The notes under the pieces were generated by a model. The model was given only the letters and a program-made list of their open reading frames with translations, was not told the origin of the DNA and did not search any database. Positions 7,241-14,190 of a DNA stretch of 33,974 nucleotides are shown piece by piece. Within the stretch, counting starts at the first letter, position 1, and every line of letters begins with the position of its first letter. Source of the stretch: Terriglobales bacterium (lineage in GTDB: Bacteria; Acidobacteriota; Terriglobia; Terriglobales; Acidobacteriaceae); contig JAATEV010000059.1 in the NCBI GenBank assembly GCA_015655585.1, positions 1 to 33,974 on the forward strand. Direction: 5' to 3'. The translations under genes and the position numbers were made by a program.

Positions 7241-10177
7241 TTACGCCAGATCGTTCATCCAAACCTTGGATTGAACCACGCGAGGAGCAAACCGCCGATT
7301 CGCTCCGGCATTGGCAGCGGTCGTAGCAGCAGCAGTGGCATTGGCAGCCGTCGCGGCACCCGGCGCATAGTTCACCGACGAGTCCCCTCCGGCAATCTCT
7401 TCCTTCGGCTTCTCGATGCGGTTCATGCGAGCGTAGTTCGGAATCGCCAGCATCGGCGTACCGTCCTCCCACTTGCCCTTCAGCACCATGACGCCGCCCA
7501 GCAGGTCTCCTCTCCACTCCGTCTCCAGCGGAGCAGAACTGAGCTTTGCATCCAGATTGTGCTGGTCCGCATTCTCCACGTTGTAGACCAGCGGTCCATA
7601 ACGCAGAGCGATCAGATTCGCATCCGCCTTGATCCGCGGATCGGCCTTCACGCGCTGCGGAGCCATCGGCAACTCGAAGTCGATCCGGTCGCCCGCCTTC
7701 CACTCGCGGGTGATCACAGCGTAGCCCTTCTCCATCTGCGGCTTCACTGCGCGCCCATTGACCGTAAAGCTCTTCACCCCTGCAACCACCGGAGTCTCCG
7801 TGTAGAGCTTGCTGGTCGTGCGGTTCGGAATACGCACATACACCGAGAAGGTCTTCGCCTGCTGCGGATTGACCGTGATCCCGACCTTGCCGTTCCAGGG
7901 ATAGTTCGTCTTCTGCACCATCTCCACGTTCGTGCCCGCCACCTTGCCAACGTTCACGCGGCTGCCGATAAAGAGGTTGACGTAAACGCCCGTCTTGCTC
8001 TTCACGTAAGACCACGTCGGCACCATCAGCAGCGTGCGCGGAATGTTGCCCACGCAGCACGGGCAAACATGCCACGGTGTGCGCTGCGTATTCACCAGCG
8101 GATTCGTATAGCAGAAGGTCTGCCCTTCCTGATCCACCGCGCCGAACAGAGCGTTGTACATCGTCTGCTCGTAGAGGTCCGCGAACCGAGCATCATGGTA
8201 AGCAATGTTCAGCTTGTACTGGAAGAAGATCAACCCGCAGCTCGAGCACGACTCGCAATACGCCTCATTGCGCAGCGAGTAGTTCGGGCCAAAGCCCTCC
8301 GAGGTCTCGCCGCTGCCGATGCCGCCGGTCAGGTAGTACTTCTTGTTCACCATGTTGTCCCAAAGCGAGATCACCGCGCTCTGATAGTCCTTGTCGCCCG
8401 TCTCGGCAGCAATGTCCGCCATGCCGGAGTAGAAGTACGTCGCGCGCACCGCATGACCCACCGCCTCATACTGGCGGCCCGGCGGCAGATGGCTCTGGTC
8501 ATACTCCGATCCACCACGACGCGAATCCAGCAGGAACTTCGCCAGCACGATGTAGGAGTCGCCACGGCCATTGCCCTCCTGATCGTTGACGAAACGGCCA
8601 AAGCGCACCAGCGCCTGCTCCATCTCCTGGTGGCCGTCGAACCATTCTTTCTTGCCTACGCCGATGTTCGCGACCCAGCAATCAGCAAGCTTCTTGGCAG
8701 CGTTATAGAGCCGCAGGTCCTTACCGTCGGTGAGGGTGTAGTGATTGATCGCCGATTCGATAAAGTATCCGGAAACGTAGCCCTCATGGTTGCCGCGATG
8801 GTCCGGCGACCAACGCTCGGGCCACTTCGAGCGGTCCGCAAGAATGTAGGCCGTCTGCAAATAGCCGTCTTGCATCTGCGCCGCGAGAATGATGGGAATC
8901 CACTTCTCCAGGGTCACCCGCATCTTCGCCTGAGCAGCAATAATGTCCGGGTCGCCCTGTGGATCGACCATCAGCGCAATACACATGGACTCCACCGTCT
9001 GGTGAACCCATGCGTTCGAAAACACATAGCCCTTGTGCGGCCCGTGCGGCTCGCCACGATTGGCCTTGCCCGCCTCAATGAAGTTATCCAGACCGCCCTG
9101 TCCCTGCGTCAGGTCCGTGCGCTCGCAGTAGCTTACGCAGTGGGGAATCCAGTCAACGATCAGCGTCTTCGCGCGCTGGTTCCACATCGGGTTATCGATG
9201 GAGTACTTCGTCGTATAGACAACATCCAGCCGGTCCTTCGGCGGAGCAGCCTCGGCGCGAACATTCAGCGTCGAAACAGCCTGCTCTCCTCCGCCCGTCG
9301 CCGTCAGCTTCAGAACATAGTCGCCCGGAGCCGAGAAGGTCGCAGTCGTCACCGGCGACGAAGCGCTGGCAAACGTCACCTGTCCAGGGCCGGACTCCTT
9401 GCTCCAGCGTGCAACGTGGCTCGCATCCTCCACCAGCCAGTCCGCCTTGCCCGTCAGATACGTCTGGCCGCTCAGGACCACCGCGCGGTCGATACCCGCA
9501 TCCACAACCGGCGGAAGGTTCGGAACCGGGCCGGAGTTATAAACCCGCCACTCCAGAATGCTGGCCGGACGCGGGGGCGCCGGGGGAGTGGACTCGGCGG
9601 AAACGACCTCAAGCCGCAGCTTGTCAGTCTTCACCTCGTCAAAGGTCGTCGTATTGAAGCTGTCCGCGTTGGCCGTCAGCCCCTTCGCATTCGCCACCGG
9701 AACGAAGTCCGTGCCGTTCCAGTAGAGGACCTTGTAAGAGGCCGGTGCTCCGCCGCCTCTGCGATCAAGCCCCCAGTACACATCGATCTTGTTGGTCGAA
9801 ACCGGCTTGCTCCACTCATACTGCACCCACTGGGCGGCTCCGCCCCGCGACCGCAGAGCATAAGCGCCGTTCTGGAGATCATGCGAGCTCGCCGGAGTAA
9901 ACCCATCGTTCAACGCCGTGATCTTGTTCTCGCTGGTCACGAAGGCGGCAGAGGGAAAAGCGACCTTCGCCAGGTTGACGACCGCATCCGAGGTCTGAGC
10001 CAGGGCCGTGCCGCCGTCGATCGATGCAACGACCGCCGTTCCCGCCACACCGGCAAGAAAGCTTCTGCGATTGAACTGGGTTTCGGTATCGCCAAATCCG
10101 GTATGAGCAGTTACGTCCATCGTATCGGTGCTGGCAGTATGGCGATCGATCTCGCCACAGTAAGGCTTCTTAGACAT
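7241..10177 (-). CDS. Beta-L-arabinofuranosidase, GH127 (DUF1680), with discoidin-like and PKD-like modules
   Basis: This 978-residue multidomain enzyme has an unusual 37-residue N-terminal stretch before a Tat motif (N-R-R-S-F-L-A-G), so export folded with its metal is likely. Residues about 75-220 form a discoidin/F5-8C-like carbohydrate-binding module (Q-W-V-Q-Y-E-W-S-K-P-V). Residues about 225-310 look like a PKD/Ig-like domain. The rest is the GH127 barrel. The zinc-cysteine site of characterised GH127 enzymes is recognisable: E642-S-C644 and C707-C708 within H-V-C-P-C-C, where one Cys acts as nucleophile and the others bind zinc. The C-terminus has an Ala/Thr/Asn-rich linker and a short basic-aromatic tail. 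AAAGGAG lies 9 bases before the ATG, supporting the start. Removal of beta-linked L-arabinofuranose is the family activity. The gene stands alone, with a 390-base upstream gap. Confidence 0.92.
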   Translation of the reverse strand: MSKKPYCGEIDRHTASTDTMDVTAHTGFGDTETQFNRRSFLAGVAGTAVVASIDGGTALAQTSDAVVNLAKVAFPSAAFVTSENKITALNDGFTPASSHDLQNGAYALRSRGGAAQWVQYEWSKPVSTNKIDVYWGLDRRGGGAPASYKVLYWNGTDFVPVANAKGLTANADSFNTTTFDEVKTDKLRLEVVSAESTPPAPPRPASILEWRVYNSGPVPNLPPVVDAGIDRAVVLSGQTYLTGKADWLVEDASHVARWSKESGPGQVTFASASSPVTTATFSAPGDYVLKLTATGGGEQAVSTLNVRAEAAPPKDRLDVVYTTKYSIDNPMWNQRAKTLIVDWIPHCVSYCERTDLTQGQGGLDNFIEAGKANRGEPHGPHKGYVFSNAWVHQTVESMCIALMVDPQGDPDIIAAQAKMRVTLEKWIPIILAAQMQDGYLQTAYILADRSKWPERWSPDHRGNHEGYVSGYFIESAINHYTLTDGKDLRLYNAAKKLADCWVANIGVGKKEWFDGHQEMEQALVRFGRFVNDQEGNGRGDSYIVLAKFLLDSRRGGSEYDQSHLPPGRQYEAVGHAVRATYFYSGMADIAAETGDKDYQSAVISLWDNMVNKKYYLTGGIGSGETSEGFGPNYSLRNEAYCESCSSCGLIFFQYKLNIAYHDARFADLYEQTMYNALFGAVDQEGQTFCYTNPLVNTQRTPWHVCPCCVGNIPRTLLMVPTWSYVKSKTGVYVNLFIGSRVNVGKVAGTNVEMVQKTNYPWNGKVGITVNPQQAKTFSVYVRIPNRTTSKLYTETPVVAGVKSFTVNGRAVKPQMEKGYAVITREWKAGDRIDFELPMAPQRVKADPRIKADANLIALRYGPLVYNVENADQHNLDAKLSSAPLETEWRGDLLGGVMVLKGKWEDGTPMLAIPNYARMNRIEKPKEEIAGGDSSVNYAPGAATAANATAAATTAANAGANRRFAPRVVQSKVWMNDLA

Positions 10178-10353
10178 ACAGAGCTACTCCTTTGTTCTCA
10201 TGTCACATCAGGTCAGCCCGCAAGGAAACCTTTACCGAACACTTTCTTAAGAGGAGGAAATACTACCCAGCTTCTCTTGTCTGTATCTGGCAAAGAGGAT
10301 CGGAATGTGTGCTATCGCCATGCGACGATTTCCGAAAAACTTGTCAACAGCCT

Positions 10354-10367
10354 ACGTTAACTAACGT
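10354..10367. promoter_or_regulatory. Possible operator: ACGTTA-AC-TAACGT inverted repeat
   Basis: A perfect inverted repeat with 6-base arms and a 2-base spacer lies about 180 bases upstream of the GH127 start and 7 bases from a TTGACA on the minus strand. Its size suits a dimeric repressor such as a LacI-type regulator. This is inference from symmetry and position only. Confidence 0.25.
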
Positions 10368-10500
10368 GGAGGTGTCCACATTTTATATAGGAACCAGTGG
10401 ACGGACCACTTCCCCGCAAGCTCACTTCTACCTATAGAGACGTACTCCGGCAGGATTTAGTTACAAGCCATCCAAAATCCATCTTCCAACCAACGCAAAT

Positions 10501-10540
10501 CGATCCCGGCCAGCCGAAAAAACGCGGCCAGACGGGATCG
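10501..10540 (-). terminator. Inverted repeat after the sugar dehydrogenase gene, possible terminator
   Basis: CGATCCCG (10501-10508) pairs with CGGGATCG (10533-10540), with partial inner pairing. It lies about 30 bases after the stop of the minus-strand dehydrogenase gene. The T-run expected on the minus strand is short (ATTTG), and a T6 run sits inside the loop instead, so it is a weak terminator candidate. Confidence 0.35.
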
Positions 10541-10567
10541 ACCAGAAAAGATCAGGAAAGAACTGAC

Positions 10568-11872
10568 TTATTTCCCGGACTTTCCGCGATAGAAAACATG
10601 CCAGATCGTACCCTTCTCGCTCTCCACAATAAAGAGCGAGCCATCCGGAGCCTGAGCCACCCCATCCGGCCGATAGGTCGCGTCGCTCGAACTAGCCAGC
10701 GTCGCCTTGCCGGGGAATCCGCTGGCGAAGACCTCATACTTGCCCGTCGGCTTGCCATGCTCGAACGGCTCGAACGTAACGTTGTAGCCCTCCTGCGGCA
10801 ACGGCGCACGGTTCCACGATCCATGGAACGCGATGAACGCGCCGTTCCGGTAGTGCGACGGGAACTGCTTGCCCGTGTAGAACATCATGTCCACCGGGGC
10901 CCAGTGCGCCGGGAAAGTAGCAATCGGCAGCGTGTACTGGCCGCACCGGTCTGCGATCTTGCCATCGCCGCCATACTCAGGCGTCTGGAGAAGCTTCTGC
11001 TCTTTGTAGTCGAAGAAGCAGTACGGCCAGCCGAAGTTCGATCCCTGCACCGCCTTGTACAGCGGCTCCGCAGGACGCGTCGCATTGTCCTCGTGGGTAA
11101 AGTGCTCCGGCCACAGTGTATCGAGCTGGTCTCGGTTGTTCATCGCAATGTAGAGAGCGCCATCATGCCACGCCAGCGCGGGCATCTGCCGCAGTCCGGT
11201 AGCGTACCGAGTCCCATCGCTCTCCTTCTGGTTCAGCTTGTTCTCATCGAACTTCCAGATGCCTGCGTGCTCCGCCAGCAGCGGGCAGGGGTCCTGCCCC
11301 GGATCGCCCTTGATTCGGTCATGCGTCTGGCAGTCATTCGAAGGCGCGCCAACATTGACATACAGCGAGCCCTTGCCATCGAACACCACCGACTTGTCTT
11401 CATGCTCATGCTGCACCGGGAGATCGGCGATCTTCTCCATCTCCCCCGTCGGCTTCAGCGTCCCGGCGGTCAGCTTGTAACGCTCAATCGAAGTCATCTT
11501 CGCCACGTACAGGTAGCCGTTCCGAACGCCCAGCCCCGTAGCGCTTCCGCTCGTCACCGTCTCCTTCGTCTCGTATGTGCCATCGCCGTCCGCGTCGCGC
11601 AGCCCGATCACACCGCCGGGGTCGCGCCTGCCGTGCCCCTGCAGCGAGACATACAGATCGCCATTCGGCATCACCACCGCATGGCGGCCCACGCCAAGCC
11701 CGGTAGCCACCACCTTGGCGCAGAACCCCTCCGGCAGAGTAATCCCGCCGTTATCGGAATCACACGCAACCGGAGCGGGAGCGGCCGCTGCATGAAGTCC
11801 GGCGAAGCCTGAAGTACAGGCCAGAACTGTAGACAGGAAAAAAGCAGTACGAAGCTTCAAGGCATCCTCCAT
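10568..11872 (-). CDS. Secreted PQQ-type sugar (sorbosone-like) dehydrogenase
   Basis: The 434-residue protein has a signal peptide (hydrophobic stretch ending near L-H-A-A-A-A) and a six-bladed beta-propeller of the soluble glucose/sorbosone dehydrogenase family (AA12-like). Family features seen are R-H-A-V-V-M-P-N-G-D-L-Y-V in the first blade, G-L-R-D-A-D-G-D-G, and the C-terminal D-G-V-A-Q-A-P-D-G-S-L-F-I-V-E-S block. Members oxidise aldoses or related sugars in the periplasm using pyrroloquinoline quinone. The exact substrate is not predictable. An alternative TTG start at 11860 has GGAGG 5 bases upstream and gives a tidier signal peptide (M-K-L-R-T-A-F-F); the ATG at 11872 has no Shine-Dalgarno sequence, so the TTG may be the real start. 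A cytochrome c gene diverges 73 bases away and is a plausible electron acceptor. Confidence 0.82.
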   Translation of the reverse strand: MEDALKLRTAFFLSTVLACTSGFAGLHAAAAPAPVACDSDNGGITLPEGFCAKVVATGLGVGRHAVVMPNGDLYVSLQGHGRRDPGGVIGLRDADGDGTYETKETVTSGSATGLGVRNGYLYVAKMTSIERYKLTAGTLKPTGEMEKIADLPVQHEHEDKSVVFDGKGSLYVNVGAPSNDCQTHDRIKGDPGQDPCPLLAEHAGIWKFDENKLNQKESDGTRYATGLRQMPALAWHDGALYIAMNNRDQLDTLWPEHFTHEDNATRPAEPLYKAVQGSNFGWPYCFFDYKEQKLLQTPEYGGDGKIADRCGQYTLPIATFPAHWAPVDMMFYTGKQFPSHYRNGAFIAFHGSWNRAPLPQEGYNVTFEPFEHGKPTGKYEVFASGFPGKATLASSSDATYRPDGVAQAPDGSLFIVESEKGTIWHVFYRGKSGK

Positions 11873-11945
11873 GGATACGCCGCAATTAAATTCACGACTA
11901 GAATACTCACTAAAGATAGTCCAGCGGTATCAGGAGAGGAACTGC

Positions 11946-12386
11946 ATGAAGTTTTTGCTTGAGCTGGGAGCGGGTTTGGCAGCGGCAGCGCTTGGAATCG
12001 GAGCCTATCAAAGCACCCCGGCCCCCACCCCGGCTCCCAAGACCATCTGGGACAGCGTCTACTCCAAGGAACAGGCCAAGCGCGGCGAAGATCTCTACGC
12101 CAAGGACTGCCTAGCCTGCCACGGAGAAGAGCTCGAAGGCCGTCAGCAGATCCCCACGCTCGTAGGCGACATCTTCCTCCAGAAGTGGGACGGCCAGTCC
12201 CTCGACATGCTCTTCGAGAAGATGCAGACCACCATGCCCGCAACCCATCCCGGCGGGCTGGAGCGCGCCCAGAACGCCGACATCCTCGCCTACATCCTCA
12301 GCCAGAACAACCTGCCCGCGGGCTCCGCCGACCTGACCAGCGACCACGACCAGCTCCTGAAGATTCAGTTCACCGCGAAAAAGTAG
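11946..12386 (+). CDS. Class I c-type cytochrome, exported
   Basis: The 146-residue protein has an N-terminal hydrophobic segment (residues 1-21: export signal or membrane anchor), then a Pro/Thr/Ala linker and one haem c domain. The C-L-A-C-H haem motif is near residue 57, and a Met ligand probably lies in T-T-M-P-A-T-H about 50 residues later. The ATG at 11946 was chosen because AGGAGAGGA lies just upstream and the export signal begins there. The frame is open back to 11871, but that extension would overlap the divergent gene start. A single-haem cytochrome facing a PQQ-type sugar dehydrogenase suggests it takes electrons from that enzyme to the respiratory chain. The pairing is inferred from position. 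Confidence 0.85.
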   Translation: MKFLLELGAGLAAAALGIGAYQSTPAPTPAPKTIWDSVYSKEQAKRGEDLYAKDCLACHGEELEGRQQIPTLVGDIFLQKWDGQSLDMLFEKMQTTMPATHPGGLERAQNADILAYILSQNNLPAGSADLTSDHDQLLKIQFTAKK

Positions 12387-12394
12387 TTGCGTTG

Positions 12395-12590
12395 AAAGAG
12401 CACGGCTTTTAGAGACTGCTGAAAAGTCGTTGTTTTTAACGAGCAGGAGCTTCGTTTTGAAAGAGCGGAGCTTCAGCCCCGCCGCAAGTCTCATCTATTC
12501 AACGCGAATTTAGTCGCTGAAGTAATGCTGCACAAGGCAATACCGTTTTTCCAGCACCCTCTTCAGCCCCGCCGAATCTCCCCTTGAAGA
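12395..12590. repeat. Intergenic palindromic repeat, degenerate copy
   Basis: The 405-base gap between the cytochrome and GGDEF genes holds no gene. It contains a degenerate copy of the repeat seen at 15966, 17874 and 20918: GTTGAAAGAGC, then GTCGTTGTTTTT, then TTTTGAAAGAGC and a GCGGAGC/GCCCCGC hairpin with TTCA loop (12465-12482). A further TCTTCAGCCCCGCCG half-copy follows near 12560. The remainder up to 12791 should contain the promoter of the GGDEF gene; no confident box was recognised. Confidence 0.6.
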
Positions 12591-12791
12591 CCCAAAGATC
12601 CGCCCCGGTTCGAAGCCTGCTCACAATGAATTAGACCAAAGTGGGAATACATGCTCCCGACATCCCGGCAAACTCCAGAAAAGTCTTGCCAGAGCCGATA
12701 TATCTAGTGAAAGATACTTTCTTCACCGTCTTTAATCCCTAACCTGCTAAAAACAATTAGCTTTGAAAGTCAGAGCCAAGGTCTCCCCAAG

Positions 12792-14018
12792 ATGTCTCCC
12801 CAAGCCCTTGAACAAGTAGTTGCGTCACAAATAAACCGATTGACAGGGCTCCGCTTTCAGTGGCTCCCTTTCCCGCCCATTCTTGAGGAACAGTTCGAGC
12901 GCGACACCTCCGCTCGCCGCTGTGCCCGCCTCTGGCTGGAAGGGCTTCTGGCGACTGTCCTCTTCGACCTCTTTCTCGTAGGCGATCACTTCCTCTCGTC
13001 CAGGGGCTTCGCCCGCGCGGCGATCGTCCGGCTCGGAGTCGTCACGCCGCTCGCTCTCGCCATCAGCATCAGCATGAGGCACAGGCCCAACCGCATCTTT
13101 CGCGAGGCCAGCATCGCCGCCGTGGCCTGTATCGCCGGGCTCACCCACCTCTACCTTGAGGCCGATGCAGGAAGCGTAGCCTCCGCCTACGCACAGTTCG
13201 GAATCCTCGCCGTCGTTCTCTTCGTGAACACGCAGATGCGGCTCCGCTTCACCTTCGCACTCGCCACAACCCTGGTCATGATCGCCGGAGATCTGACCTT
13301 CCTCGCGAACGACCGCTACCTCGGCCGCAACGAAAAGATCTTCGGACTCCTTCTCACCCTCTGCACCACCGCCGTCACCCTCATCTCCAACTACAGCTCC
13401 AACCGCGAGGAGCGCCTGAACTACCTCCTCTGCCTTCGCGGAGACATCCTCGTCAACACCCTCAGCCAGTCAAACCAGAAGCTAACCCGCCTCGCAGAAG
13501 TCGATGAGTTGACCGGCATCGCCAACCGCCGAGCCTTCGACGTCCGCTTCCAGGAGGTATGGGACGCCACCGTCGCAAGTGGAAGCTCCCTCTCCGTCAT
13601 CCTCGTAGACGTCGATCACTTCAAACAGACCAACGACACCTACGGCCACCTGCACGGCGATAAAGTCCTCCGCCGCACCGCTCATCTCCTCACCGAGGCC
13701 CTTCGCGTCAAGGGAGACTTCGTAGCCCGATTCGGCGGAGAAGAATTCGTCATCCTTCTACCCGACACCACCCAGGCCTCTGCCATGATCGTCGCCGAGC
13801 GCCTCCGAATGCTTGTTCAGGTAGCAGGCTCGCCCGCACTCGACTCTCTAACCCCGAACCTCCATCCAAGCTCAATCACCGTCTCCTGCGGAGTCACCAG
13901 CGTTCGTCCCACCGCCACCGGCAATCCGCAGGCCATGCTCGGCGCTGCCGACGAAGCCCTATACGAAGCGAAGCGGCAAGGCAGAAACCGTGTCTGGTGC
14001 TCCTCCTACCCCGCCTGA
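12792..14018 (+). CDS. Membrane diguanylate cyclase (GGDEF)
   Basis: The 408-residue protein has about five or six hydrophobic segments between residues 40 and 205 and a cytoplasmic GGDEF domain (about 235-405). It should make cyclic di-GMP from two GTP at the inner membrane. The active-site loop reads R-F-G-G-E-E-F (GGEEF at residues 315-319). The domain opens with the typical D-E-L-T-G-I-A-N-R-R-A-F, and the metal-binding D-V-D-H-F-K is present. The product-inhibition site RxxD, normally nine residues before the first Gly, reads V-K-G-D, so its Arg is missing and classical feedback inhibition may be lost. No known sensor domain was recognised in the membrane part. The gene is alone between repeats. 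A link to the surrounding glycan genes is possible but not shown. Confidence 0.92.
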   Translation: MSPQALEQVVASQINRLTGLRFQWLPFPPILEEQFERDTSARRCARLWLEGLLATVLFDLFLVGDHFLSSRGFARAAIVRLGVVTPLALAISISMRHRPNRIFREASIAAVACIAGLTHLYLEADAGSVASAYAQFGILAVVLFVNTQMRLRFTFALATTLVMIAGDLTFLANDRYLGRNEKIFGLLLTLCTTAVTLISNYSSNREERLNYLLCLRGDILVNTLSQSNQKLTRLAEVDELTGIANRRAFDVRFQEVWDATVASGSSLSVILVDVDHFKQTNDTYGHLHGDKVLRRTAHLLTEALRVKGDFVARFGGEEFVILLPDTTQASAMIVAERLRMLVQVAGSPALDSLTPNLHPSSITVSCGVTSVRPTATGNPQAMLGAADEALYEAKRQGRNRVWCSSYPA

Positions 14019-14033
14019 CAGATCCTTCGTTTT

Positions 14034-14085
14034 GTCATTCCGCCGCCCCCTTTGTTGTCATTCCGAAGCGAAGCGATGGAATCCG
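14034..14085. repeat. GTCATTCCG-type intergenic repeat
   Basis: Two tandem TTGTCATTCCG units occur just after the GGDEF stop, the second running into GAAGCGAAGCGATGGAATCCGC. The sequence resembles parts of the composite repeats at 28293-28448 and 29866-30054, which also pair GTCATT with a GAATC(T/C)GCG end. Confidence 0.5.
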
Positions 14086-14126
14086 CGTCTAACCCGCCTC
14101 AACTCCTTCATAAAATCCGCCCCAAT

Positions 14127-14165
14127 AAAATCGGGCTGCGGATCAAAAGATGATCCACAGCCCGA
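14127..14165 (-). terminator. Rho-independent terminator for the GH43 gene
   Basis: A 15-base stem (14131-14145 with 14151-14165, one mismatch) around a 5-base loop lies 26 bases beyond the stop of the minus-strand GH43 gene. On the minus strand it is followed by TTTTATT. It sits between two convergent genes. Confidence 0.8.
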
Positions 14166-14190
14166 AACAATCCCCAAGCAAGGAAATCGC

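Larger units (their letters stand above)
10178..10567. other. Intergenic region upstream of GH127 (no gene seen)
   Basis: These 390 bases lie between the GH127 start and the end of the sugar dehydrogenase gene, both on the minus strand. The short frames here lack ribosome-binding sites and plausible products. The region is more AT-rich than its neighbours and should hold the GH127 promoter; a minus-strand TTGACA is at 10342-10347 but no good -10 box follows. An inverted repeat (10354-10367) and a second GC-rich inverted repeat (10501-10540) are listed separately. Confidence 0.5.

Noticed and set aside
7208-10360. A 1050-codon open frame on the plus strand opposite the GH127 gene
   Set aside because: The product is Arg/Leu/His-rich low-information sequence without domains or a ribosome-binding site. 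The opposite strand encodes a clear GH127 enzyme with its zinc-cysteine site. Long antisense frames are expected with this codon bias.
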